Positions 18,101 to 25,418 of a DNA stretch of 64,000 nucleotides are shown here, in pieces. The translations under genes and the position numbers were made by a program. This DNA comes from UBA7803 sp034522075 (GTDB lineage Bacteria; Pseudomonadota; Gammaproteobacteria; Pseudomonadales; Azotimanducaceae). The notes beneath the pieces were generated by a model. That model ran no database searches. It was not told the origin of the DNA and saw only the letters and a list, made by a program, of their open reading frames with translations. The first letter of the stretch is position 1. Each line of letters begins with the position of its first letter. The DNA lies in the NCBI GenBank assembly GCA_034522075.1, contig JAXHLO010000025.1, positions 1 through 64,000 on the forward strand, in the 5' to 3' direction.

Positions 18101-18657
18101 ACCAGAAAGTAGGTGCGGCCGGGTTCGATATCCACCACGCTCACATGGTTGTTGGCCTGGGTGCGGGCGAAGAAGTCCTCCGGTGAGCCGCCGGTGCCGT
18201 CGTTCATCTTTACGCCGATATTCGGGGCCGCACCGAATCCGGCGTTCTCGAACCACAGAGCCACGAAGTCGTTGGCGTTCTGGGTTCCGGTGAAGCGCAC
18301 CAGCATGCTCACGTAGACTTCCCGGCGGCGCCGGTCGTCGGCGATGCTGCGATAGGCTGCGAGGTCGTTGTTGCCGCGGAAGGCCAGGGCCCGGGCACCG
18401 CCGACCACGGCTTCCCCTGCGCTCGTGCGATACTCCAGCGGCTCGGCGCTGGTATCCACCACCTGCTGGACGCTGCCGCCCGCCCCGAGCCACGCGCCAT
18501 CCCAGCCCTCGCCGCCGGCGCTGCCGTTGATGCTGCCGGCTGCGTAGTCCTCGAAATCATCGCCGGCTATGAGCTCAGCGGCCGCCGGGCCTGCCGCTGT
18601 TGCCAGCGTTACCAGAAGCGCCATGCAGCCTTGCCGACACCCGTTCCAATGTCTCAC
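15121..18657 (-). CDS. mshQ: MshQ-like exported LamG/DUF6701 protein
   Basis: This 1178-residue protein is the last gene of the MSHA operon and overlaps mshP by four bases. It has a signal peptide (cleavage about residue 27, after AGPAAA). Two jelly-roll regions follow: residues 30-250, and a LamG/concanavalin-like repeat at about 270-470 with the hallmark FDGTDDHVLVDH and DEVRVYTQVLDR. A long Ig-like stretch precedes the C-terminal DUF6701 region ending FRGHDRIIYWGE, diagnostic of MshQ. It is probably an outer-surface or pilus-associated adhesin. The role of MshQ is not proven experimentally, to my knowledge. Confidence 0.88.
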   Translation of the reverse strand: MRHWNGCRQGCMALLVTLATAAGPAAAELIAGDDFEDYAAGSINGSAGGEGWDGAWLGAGGSVQQVVDTSAEPLEYRTSAGEAVVGGARALAFRGNNDLAAYRSIADDRRRREVYVSMLVRFTGTQNANDFVALWFENAGFGAAPNIGVKMNDGTGGSPEDFFARTQANNHVSVVDIEPGRTYFLVGHLSKPNNGRRTVYDEFRLWVDPVSLSTEPPEDAVSRGDSNITEFSRIGFRSVNLDGDDEVIIDRLRIGTSWEDVTTPDVAPVLELAMDETSWNGTPDEVIDSASGWHGSAFGGAVTSRDTPAIAGDPGTCRYGVFDGTDDHVLVDHRGGQNGSDALTYMAWIRPDAWAGTRQVMAKSVHDGGSGRAQMGMFSEGGEFKLRAETGRGRLEVTAPLPAVNRWTHVAGVFSGRRLELYVDGSPVAADNFGPTELIQTTDPLAVGKRVGSNEYFFDGAIDEVRVYTQVLDRPAIEGAMNRTRICRAEPFTAASAFAVSHDGAGIHCLDEPVEVAVLDASSAVLTDYDGEISLTSSTGRGTWSLLSGNGIFADATADDGAASYQFDPADAGRATFALRYREGPALLNVDVFEAADPDIRDTDTEGMLLFAPSGFTVTGNALPNPPPSPIDDPVGTQAAGSTFTMHLAAYGVTEDDPQCGIIESYSASRQLAFTMTYENPDSGPLLATVNDQAVGGAAQPVTFTAGQAEVAVRYKDAGAIALQMSDSGSFDNVVSGASNTFVVQPAALVFTTIRAADGTPNPGAVSTAGDAFTAAGEPFEVEVEARDAEGDRTPNFGRELPPEGVRVVSDALVFPAGGRNGSTGDVINGAAFGATGVAGRFLNSGVVFDEVGSIRLRPAVADDDYLGSGPVPGAAVDVGRFHPAAFDVLSAQVSAACGAYTYMDQPELGLEFVLQALTAGGSVTENYDAGLLGAAAVAELTLTAEAGDDGVDRGGRLSAVGGTWSAGEVAVDRNDLAFAREAAPDGPFDPLQLGLVVADPLNDALLQGLDSHAGSSGDCLAAGTCDGRALGNPTRVVYGRLAVLPARGPENEDLRVPLAAQIFTGAAFEGHPADACTAYAGADATLSDFSGNLDAGETSVSGPAPAATLLQGAADPDAPLALAAPGFGNDGSVLVTLDVVPWLEFDWHGTGLQNPAATASFGRFRGHDRIIYWGEMP

Positions 18658-19049
18658 GGCACAGCCCTCACCAGTACACGGCGTTCCGCGACGAAATTAC
18701 CGCTTTCACAGCGCCCGCCGCTTTCCAGTGTGTAGTGTGGCGTGGCGTCCACCACCTCACTGCGGCAGACCACCGTGGCCTGGCAGTCGTCGAGGCCCAT
18801 GTCAGCCAGGTCCCAGGTCCAGCCGCCACAGGTTCCAGAACCCGCCGGGGCGAATACCCGGTTGAGGCCGAGCTGAGCACCGCTCTCCGCCGCCAGAAAG
18901 GCGCGGTGGTTCACCACGTTCTGAGCGAACACATCGCCGGACGTACGCACCATGCGGGTAATGGCCACCACAAGCCCGGCCACCACGACGATGAGGAATA
19001 TGGCGGCAATCAGGCCCATACCGCGCTGGGAACGGGGACTACGGGACAT
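18654..19049 (-). CDS. mshP: MshP-like pilus biogenesis protein
   Basis: The 131-residue protein starts with a short basic leader and a PilX-like hydrophobic helix (MGLIAAIFLIVVVAGLVVAI at about residues 11-30). A globular region with four cysteines follows (CGGWTWD, DDCQ, VVCRSE, GGRCESGNF). MshP proteins are minor components of MSHA pili, comparable to PilX. It overlaps mshO upstream by 11 bases and mshQ downstream by four, so translation is coupled. Confidence 0.85.
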   Translation of the reverse strand: MSRSPRSQRGMGLIAAIFLIVVVAGLVVAITRMVRTSGDVFAQNVVNHRAFLAAESGAQLGLNRVFAPAGSGTCGGWTWDLADMGLDDCQATVVCRSEVVDATPHYTLESGGRCESGNFVAERRVLVRAVP

Positions 19050-19848
19050 TGCGCACCCCCACCAGATGCGACAAGTGCACGCTGTCGTCGCCGCGTGCCA
19101 GGCTCAGATCCAGCGCCACCACGGCATTGCGGGTCAACGTAGCGCCGCTCAAGGTGAACGGTACGGTACTGCTGATCTGCTCGCTGACCAGCGCCCGGTC
19201 CGGCAGCCCGGCCGGCAACGAGGCCGGCCCGGGTTGTGCTGCGGCGAACCCGTAATCCACGTAGCGGTACAGGGCACCGCCGTCCACGCAGTAGCTCACC
19301 GGCCCGGTAACCAGAAAATAGCGGCGGGTGGGCGATTCGCTGGTAAAGCGATGAGCCGAATCGAAGGTGACGGTGACCTCGTTGTCCGCATCCGGCGCCG
19401 ACACAGAAGCCGGCGGGCTGACGGGCCCCGGCGAGCTCAGGCTGTAGGCGCCGCTGCCCGGGTACACGGCGACGCGGACGTCCGCCGGCAGCGGCAGCGG
19501 GTCGATCGGTACGGAGCGGAACGTGGTGGCGGCGCCGGCCACCGGCAGCGTGATGTAGCGGGAGGCGCCGGCGACCGGAATGTACTCCAGGCAGGCGCCG
19601 CTGACCCGCACACTGCCCGGCAGGGCGTTGCGCAGCTCCCGGGTCAGCCGTTCGACGATGAAGCGGGCATCCGTGGCCAGTTCGCTGCGCGCTATGGTGG
19701 ACCCCAGGCCCCGCCCGGAGTCGGCAATGAACCCCACCGTGCCCAGGGCAAGAATGCCCAGGATGACGATCACGGTGACCAGTTCCACCAAGGTGAAACC
19801 ACCCGTGCGCCGATGTGTCACCGCATACCTGTAGGGATACGGCGCCAT
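19039..19848 (-). CDS. mshO: MshO-like prepilin (PulJ/PilW type)
   Basis: This 269-residue pseudopilin has the type IV prepilin processing site GGFTLVELVTVIVILGIL, with the leader ending at Gly17 and Glu22 at mature position 5. A long minor-pilin domain follows. MshO sits in the tip complex of MSHA-type pili. The ATG at 19848 overlaps the stop of the preceding gene (TGATG). A GTG eight codons on would give a shorter leader. Confidence 0.87.
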   Translation of the reverse strand: MAPYPYRYAVTHRRTGGFTLVELVTVIVILGILALGTVGFIADSGRGLGSTIARSELATDARFIVERLTRELRNALPGSVRVSGACLEYIPVAGASRYITLPVAGAATTFRSVPIDPLPLPADVRVAVYPGSGAYSLSSPGPVSPPASVSAPDADNEVTVTFDSAHRFTSESPTRRYFLVTGPVSYCVDGGALYRYVDYGFAAAQPGPASLPAGLPDRALVSEQISSTVPFTLSGATLTRNAVVALDLSLARGDDSVHLSHLVGVRNVP

Positions 19849-20393
19849 CAGTAGTTGGCCCGGACAAAGGGAAAGCTGAGGGCGGCCTCGCCCGGCGGCG
19901 TGACCCGCACCGTGATCAGTTTGGCGTCGCTGGCGTCGTCCAGGCCGAAGGCGGTCACCTGGCTGCTGTCGAGATACGCCACCGAGATCTGCACCCGGTA
20001 ACGCTGGTAATCGCTGCGCGGGTTCCCCTGCGCATCCAGCGGCGGCTGCTCGTCCAGCCCGTCATAGTCGTCCACATCGTCGAACTCGCTGCGCGGTTCA
20101 CCGTCGTTGCCGATGCCGGAACAAGCCGTGGTCGCGGCACTGCAGGGCGGTACACCGCCCACCGGCGTGGCCTCGTCGTAGCGGCGCGCGCCGATTTCCT
20201 CGATGTAGGATTCCGCCAGCGCCACGGCTTTGGCCTGCCACAGGCCGTCACTCTGCCGCGCGAAGGCGAATGACAGGGCCTGGCCGATACCGAGCACGGC
20301 GATGCTGATGACCACCATGGTGACCACCAGCTCCACCAGGGTGAAGCCCCGGGCGAATGGCCTCCACTCAGTTGCAGGGCGCCTGGTTTGCAT
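19848..20393 (-). CDS. mshD: MshD-like prepilin (PilV type)
   Basis: From ATG 20393 the protein has 181 residues with the prepilin motif RGFTLVELVVTMVVISIAVLG beginning near residue 15. This is followed by QAKAVALAESYIEEIGARRYDE, typical of PilV/MshD pseudopilins. A longer frame from 20480 would add an implausible 29-residue leader and overlap mshC deeply, so the internal ATG is preferred. It overlaps the mshC end by 26 bases. Confidence 0.85.
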   Translation of the reverse strand: MQTRRPATEWRPFARGFTLVELVVTMVVISIAVLGIGQALSFAFARQSDGLWQAKAVALAESYIEEIGARRYDEATPVGGVPPCSAATTACSGIGNDGEPRSEFDDVDDYDGLDEQPPLDAQGNPRSDYQRYRVQISVAYLDSSQVTAFGLDDASDAKLITVRVTPPGEAALSFPFVRANY

Positions 20394-20883
20394 AGCCGCT
20401 GGGATAGATGCAGATGTCACGGGAGGTATCGCCGGAGACAGTGAGGGCGACGCCGTTGTCCACAGTGCCGGGGCTGGCACCGATGGCCACGGCTGTCAGA
20501 TCACCGCTGTGGTCGAAGGACACCGACAAGGCATTGCCGGGGCCGAGGGTCGCGGATGCCGGCCCACTGACCGCAGTTATGGCCGTGTTGGCGGCATCCA
20601 GAGTTTCGCTGCGGATCACCCCATCCACGTCGGTGACCACCTGCAGTTGCCATTGTGCTGCGCTGCGGTTCACGGTCAGCGACACGGCCGCATCCTGACG
20701 GGATGTGGCAAGCTGCTGGGCATAACGCAGTTCGGCCACCAGGGCCTGGGAAACCACCGCCGGGGCATACATATCCGGCGACACCATACGCCCCATGGCC
20801 ACCACGCCGAGCACGGACAGCAGCACCACCACGGCGATGAGCTCCACCATGGTGAAGCCCATCGACAGGCGGGGGGTGCTCAC
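20368..20883 (-). CDS. mshC: MshC-like prepilin (PulH/FimT type)
   Basis: The 171-residue protein has a very short leader and the processing site MGFTMVELIAVVVLLSVLGVVAMGR. A GspH/FimT-like globular domain follows (ELRYAQQLATSRQDAAVSLTVN). Two cysteines near the C-terminus (DICIYPSG, QAPCN) may form the usual disulfide loop. It lies 36 bp after mshA. Confidence 0.82.
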   Translation of the reverse strand: MSTPRLSMGFTMVELIAVVVLLSVLGVVAMGRMVSPDMYAPAVVSQALVAELRYAQQLATSRQDAAVSLTVNRSAAQWQLQVVTDVDGVIRSETLDAANTAITAVSGPASATLGPGNALSVSFDHSGDLTAVAIGASPGTVDNGVALTVSGDTSRDICIYPSGYANQAPCN

Positions 20884-20919
20884 TGCGGCTGGCCGCGGCT
20901 GGCGCCCGATGACGCCGCC

Positions 20920-21483
20920 TTACGGCAGCGTGTCGGTGCCGGCGACGACCTGACCGGTGGTGGAGTCGTACGTCAGGGTACGAATCGTGTCCCCGGACGC
21001 CGTGGTCTGACCCGTGTAGTAGTACGCGTAGTTCGGCGCGTCCACTTCCGCCACATAGTCCACGCCGGCGCCGGCAGACGCCACATTGGCCAGACCGGTG
21101 GTGGTCGCGATACTGGGCGAACCTGCCTGCTGGACGTTGGTAAAAACGTCCACGCAGTCGCCAGCTGTGGTCACCGTGCTGGTACCGCCGCTGTTGTCGG
21201 TGGTGCCGTACGGAAAGCCGTCGGCGTTGGCGAGCAGACCGTTGAAGTCATCGGCGCCGGCGCCGCCGGGAATCTCGTCGGCCTCGGCCTCAGTGGCAAT
21301 GGCCTTGGCGTGAAACAGCGACACGCCGGTCTGCAGGCTGCCGGTTACCGCCTGAAAGGCAGCCCCATGGGCCTCGTCGTCGATGTTGATGAAGCGCGGC
21401 AGAGCCGTCGCCGCCAGAATGCCGAGCAGGATGATGACCACCACCAGCTCGACAATCGTGAAACCTGAATGCTTCCTGTGCAT
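20920..21483 (-). CDS. mshA: MshA-like major prepilin
   Basis: From ATG 21483 (GAGGAACG upstream) the product is 187 residues. It has a seven-residue leader, the site SGFTIVELVVVIILLGILAATALPRF and a globular domain with the single Cys of TAGDCVDVF. The strong ribosome-binding site, the family-like HGAAFQAVTGSLQTGVSLFHAKA stretch and its position first among the pilin genes suggest the major subunit. A 39-residue upstream extension is rejected, since it would put the processing site too deep. The 147 bp before it hold a REP-like element and probably a promoter. Confidence 0.88.
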   Translation of the reverse strand: MHRKHSGFTIVELVVVIILLGILAATALPRFINIDDEAHGAAFQAVTGSLQTGVSLFHAKAIATEAEADEIPGGAGADDFNGLLANADGFPYGTTDNSGGTSTVTTAGDCVDVFTNVQQAGSPSIATTTGLANVASAGAGVDYVAEVDAPNYAYYYTGQTTASGDTIRTLTYDSTTGQVVAGTDTLP

Positions 21484-21601
21484 GATCGTTCCTCGAAAGG
21501 TTTCCTGTTGTAACAGTGCCGCAGCCGTCCGCTGACGATGTGCAGGCTCTTGTGTTGAGATTAGTTCAAATTGGCAACTCTGCTGTGAAGCAGGTCTCAT
21601 G

Positions 21602-21628
21602 TTCGCGATCTGGAGATCGCTCCCACGG
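21602..21628 (-). repeat. REP-like element between mshG and mshA
   Basis: On the minus strand this reads GTGGGAGCGATCTCCAGATCGC, with the hairpin GCGATCT-CC-AGATCGC. It is the same family as the copies at 41344-41387 and 46641-46666. Confidence 0.7.
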
Positions 21629-21630
21629 GC

Positions 21631-22854
21631 TCAGCGGTTGGCGACTGCGGAGAGGTCCCACAGCGGCAGGAAGACGCCCAGGGCGAGAATCAGCACCATG
21701 ATGCCGATGGCAATGATCAGCACGGGCTCCACCGCATCGGTGAGAGATTTGAGCTGATAGTCCACTTCCTCTTCGTAGAACTGCGCCGACTGTTCCATCA
21801 GTTCATCCATCGACCCGGTCTCTTCCCCCACGGCCATCATCTGCAGGACCACGGGTGAGAACATGCCGCTCTCCCGGGCCGTGACGGTGATACTGGACCC
21901 ACGCTCTATGCCCTGACGCATGCCGTTGATGCGCTCGGCCATGTAGTCATTGCCGATGGCCCGGGCAATGACCTGCAGCCCCTGGGTGATAGGGACACCG
22001 GCGCGGGAAACCATGGCAAATGTCTGACAGAAACGTCCCAGATTGATGCGTTCGAAAATTCCTCCCAGGATCGGCAGGCGCAGCTTCAGCCAGTCCCAGT
22101 TGTACCGCCCGGAAGGGGTGGTTACGTAGTAACGAAAAGCAACATACGAACCCACGGTCCCGAGCAACAGGGCCGGCCACCAGGCCACCATGAAATCCGA
22201 GAAACCCATGATCACCTGAGTCTGCCAGGGCAGCTCGGCATTGAATTTATCGAATACCTTGGCAAACGCCGGAATGACGAAGACATTGAGAATGCCGATG
22301 GCCACGCCGATGGTGATCAGCACGAACGACGGGTAGCGGGTGGCGGTCTTGATGCGTTTACGGGTTTCCCGTTCCACCTCGAGGTAACCGGCGATCTGTT
22401 TGAACGCCTCATCGAGGCGGCCGGTGTTCTCGCCCACATGAATCACGCTGGCATACAGTTCATTGAACACGGTTGGATGCCGGCGCAGGGCCGAGGCCAC
22501 GTCGGAGCCGCTCTCCAGGGTAGCCGACGCATCCATGAGGACTGCTTGCAGGCGTGGATTGCGGTGTGACTCCGCCAGCCCGCGCATAGCGCGATCCACG
22601 GGAATACCGGCCCGGGTCAGGCTCGCCATCTGGCGGCTGAGCAGAATGACCTCGTCCACGCTGACCTTGCGCTTGAACCAGCCGAACTGCCGGTCCGGCG
22701 CATCAGACTCCGCCTCGGCCTCCTCCTTGAACGACACCGGTATCAGTCCGGCAGCGGAAAGTTCCCGCGCCAGCGATCCGGCATCCGCCGCTTCCCGATG
22801 GCCGGTTACGGCCTGGCCGCCGGCATCACGGGCCTGATAACTGAACTCCGGCAC
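21631..22854 (-). CDS. mshG: MshG-like inner-membrane platform protein
   Basis: This 407-residue GspF/PilC-family protein is the inner-membrane platform on which the MSHA pilus is assembled. It has the two homologous GspF domains, each opening with the LSRQMASLTRAGIPVDRAM and FCQTFAMVSRAGVPITQGL type segments. There are three transmembrane helices, the last VEPVLIIAIGIMVLILALGVFLPLWDL. The GTG at 22854, 4 bp after the mshE stop, gives the usual MPEFSYQARD start. Confidence 0.92.
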   Translation of the reverse strand: MPEFSYQARDAGGQAVTGHREAADAGSLARELSAAGLIPVSFKEEAEAESDAPDRQFGWFKRKVSVDEVILLSRQMASLTRAGIPVDRAMRGLAESHRNPRLQAVLMDASATLESGSDVASALRRHPTVFNELYASVIHVGENTGRLDEAFKQIAGYLEVERETRKRIKTATRYPSFVLITIGVAIGILNVFVIPAFAKVFDKFNAELPWQTQVIMGFSDFMVAWWPALLLGTVGSYVAFRYYVTTPSGRYNWDWLKLRLPILGGIFERINLGRFCQTFAMVSRAGVPITQGLQVIARAIGNDYMAERINGMRQGIERGSSITVTARESGMFSPVVLQMMAVGEETGSMDELMEQSAQFYEEEVDYQLKSLTDAVEPVLIIAIGIMVLILALGVFLPLWDLSAVANR

Positions 22855-22858
22855 AGCG

Positions 22859-24619
22859 TCAGAGCTCCGGGCCGGCCACGACGCGTATCCCGGCGCTGCG
22901 GGGGCCAGCCGGGAGCAGTTCCTCCACCTGGCCGGACAGCGCCAGAACCTCGGACAGCGTGGTGTCTCCATTCACCGCGTAGTCCAGAGCATTCAGCACC
23001 AGCGGGCGGAAACCCGGCTGCGCGCGCGCCTGACGGGCGAAAGCCCCGGCGTCGCCGGCACGCAGGCAGTTGGCCAGATCCTCATTGAACTCCAGCAGCT
23101 CGAAAACGCCGATACGCCCGAAGTAGCCGGTCTGATTGCACTGGTTGCAGCCGCGCCCGCGACTGAAAGCCAACTCATGAGCCTGTGCCTCGCCAACCAC
23201 CGCGCTGAGCCAGGCATGCTGCTGGTCGTCCGGCTGGTCCGGCTCCGCGCAGCGGTCGCAGACCCGGCGGACCAGCCGCTGAGCTACTACCCCGCGCAGC
23301 GATGCCGCCACCAGATAGCCTTCCACGCCAATGTCCAGCAATCGTGTGGCGCTGGAGATGGCATCGTTGGTGTGCAGCGTAGAGAGCACCAGATGACCGG
23401 TCATGGAAGCGCGCAAGGCGATTTCCGCCGTTTCCAGATCGCGGATCTCGCCGAGCAGCACGATGTCCGGGTCCTGCCGCAAGGTGGCGCGCAGCACCGT
23501 GGCAAAGGTCAGGCCGATCTTGGCCATCACCTGAACCTGATTGATCCGCGGCAACTGATACTCCACCGGATCTTCCACGGTGATGATCTTCTTCTCCGGC
23601 GAGTTCAACTCATTCAGGGCGCCGTACAGAGTGGTCGTCTTGCCGCTGCCGGTGGGCCCGGTGACCAGCACCAGACCGTTGGGCCGGTTCACCAGGAAGC
23701 GGAAGCGGGCCAGCATTTCGGCTGACATGCCGACCGACTCCAGGTTGCCTGCGGCGCCGCTGTGATCGGCCAGACGCATGACTGCCGACTCACCGAACTG
23801 TACCGGCATGGTGGACAAGCGTACGTCGATTTCCTTGTTTTTAACGTGCACTTCGAAGCGGCCGTCCTGGGGCAGACGCTTCTCGGAGATATCCAGGCCG
23901 GCCATGAGCTTGAGCCGCGAAACCAGGGCACTGGCGATGCGGGCCTCTTTCACCGTTTGTTCCTGCAGAACACCATCCACCCGCTGGCGGATGCGCAGGA
24001 CGTGCTCGTCGGGCTCGATGTGGACGTCCGAGGCACGGATCTGCACGGCGTCCTCCATGATCGACTGCAGCAACCGCACCACCGGGCTGCTGGCGTCGTC
24101 GTCGTCGGGATCGTAGCCCAGGGAAAACTGTTCGGTGGTCAGCTCACCTTCGAGTTCGCTGGCGAAGCTGACGATATCGGAGGTCCGCCGGTACGCCATG
24201 TCGAGCATGGCCATGAGCTCGCTTTCCCGCACAACGGCCACGTTGATGGGGGCACCGAGCTGCCGGGATATCTCATCGTAGGCGAATATGTCCATGGGGT
24301 CGGCCATGCCCACCACCAGCTCGCCGTCCCGCTCTTCCAGCAGCAGAGCCCGGTAGCGCCGCGCATAGGTCTCCGGCAGCCGCGCCACCACGTCCGGGTC
24401 AAAGCTGAACTCCTTCAGGTCGTAGAACGGCGCCTTCAACTGCTCGGAGAGAAACTCGAGAAAGCGGTCCTCCTCGATGCAGCCCATGTTGATGAGAATG
24501 CGGCCGAGCTTGAGACCCTGCTTCTTCTGCTCCACCAACGCCTGTTGCAGCTGCTCCTCGGTGATCTCGCCTTTGCTGACCAGCAGGTCGCCGATACGGA
24601 TTTTGCGGTGTCCGGCCAC
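22859..24619 (-). CDS. mshE: MshE-like pilus extension ATPase with c-di-GMP-type N-domain
   Basis: This 586-residue GspE/PilB ATPase powers pilus extension. The N-terminal MshEN region has two copies of the c-di-GMP-binding pattern: RIGDLLVSKGEITEEQL about residues 8-24 and KLGRILINMGCIEEDRFL further on. The ATPase core has Walker A GPTGSGKTTT, Walker B DIVLLGEIRD and the His box STLHTND. A C-terminal zinc-type tetracysteine pair is also present (CDRC, CNQC). It overlaps the mshN-like gene by one base. Confidence 0.93.
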   Translation of the reverse strand: MAGHRKIRIGDLLVSKGEITEEQLQQALVEQKKQGLKLGRILINMGCIEEDRFLEFLSEQLKAPFYDLKEFSFDPDVVARLPETYARRYRALLLEERDGELVVGMADPMDIFAYDEISRQLGAPINVAVVRESELMAMLDMAYRRTSDIVSFASELEGELTTEQFSLGYDPDDDDASSPVVRLLQSIMEDAVQIRASDVHIEPDEHVLRIRQRVDGVLQEQTVKEARIASALVSRLKLMAGLDISEKRLPQDGRFEVHVKNKEIDVRLSTMPVQFGESAVMRLADHSGAAGNLESVGMSAEMLARFRFLVNRPNGLVLVTGPTGSGKTTTLYGALNELNSPEKKIITVEDPVEYQLPRINQVQVMAKIGLTFATVLRATLRQDPDIVLLGEIRDLETAEIALRASMTGHLVLSTLHTNDAISSATRLLDIGVEGYLVAASLRGVVAQRLVRRVCDRCAEPDQPDDQQHAWLSAVVGEAQAHELAFSRGRGCNQCNQTGYFGRIGVFELLEFNEDLANCLRAGDAGAFARQARAQPGFRPLVLNALDYAVNGDTTLSEVLALSGQVEELLPAGPRSAGIRVVAGPEL

Positions 24620-25398
24620 TAACCCACATCCCCGTCAGCATGATCGGCGAGCTTTTCCCGCAATGCGGCACCAATGGCACCGGAACCGTCACTGCGTGCC
24701 AGGGCCTCGCGGAAGACGCCGGCGGCGTCCAGGCCCAGGCGTTCCTGGGACATCGCCAGCCCGGTACGCCAGCGGCCGCTGTCCGGCTGCAGTGCCGTCA
24801 GGCGCTGATACAGCACCATGGCCTCACCATGACTGCCGGTGCGCATGGCGGCGATCGCCAGCAGACCCAGATATTCCACGTCATGGCGTGCCTCGGTCAC
24901 CCGGGGCCGCAGACGGGCATAGGCTTCGGCAAAGCGGCCGGATTCCAGCGCCCGGCGGGCGGCGGATTTTTCCATGGCCAGGTAATGGGAGCCGGTGCTG
25001 GGTGTTTTGCGCACTTCGGCTGCCGCTGCGACGGCAGCTTCGGCCGGCGCTTTCACCGCAGGCGCCGATACTGTCACCGCCACGCGCAATTCGGGCACCG
25101 GCACGGCCGCGCGCGGCGTTGCGTCTGGCGGCTGCCAGCGGCCGGCAACGACCCGGCTGTGCCTGGCCAGATGCTGCATGGCATCGCCCCAGGCGTCGGC
25201 GTCCGCCAGCAGGTCGGTATTCACCTGCGCCAGGGGGGCCGCCTGCCGCGACTCCAACGCTTGCCGGACCAGCCCGGTATCGTGCAGCAGCATGGCGCCT
25301 GCAGGCTGCATCTGCAGCACAACGGCGACCACACCGGCCGTCCAGGCGAACAGAAAAGCGGGGAAATAGACGGCACCGATAATTGCACGACGGTTCAT
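24619..25398 (-). CDS. mshN: MshN-like TPR protein
   Basis: This 259-residue protein has an N-terminal transmembrane helix (about residues 8-28), an Ala/Pro/Val-rich linker and a C-terminal TPR-like segment with RALESGRFAEAYARLRP and GEAMVLYQRLTALQPDSGRW. It occupies the MshN position, between secretin and ATPase. The sequence is divergent, so the name rests on position and architecture. The usual mshM (an ExeA-like AAA ATPase) is absent from this interval. Confidence 0.7.
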   Translation of the reverse strand: MNRRAIIGAVYFPAFLFAWTAGVVAVVLQMQPAGAMLLHDTGLVRQALESRQAAPLAQVNTDLLADADAWGDAMQHLARHSRVVAGRWQPPDATPRAAVPVPELRVAVTVSAPAVKAPAEAAVAAAAEVRKTPSTGSHYLAMEKSAARRALESGRFAEAYARLRPRVTEARHDVEYLGLLAIAAMRTGSHGEAMVLYQRLTALQPDSGRWRTGLAMSQERLGLDAAGVFREALARSDGSGAIGAALREKLADHADGDVG

Positions 25399-25418
25399 GC
25401 AGTAGCCTCCCTGATACC

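Noticed and set aside
16717..18186. A 489-codon plus-strand frame opposite mshQ.
   Set aside because: It is a shadow of a long GC-rich gene. The minus-strand product has LamG and DUF6701 motifs.
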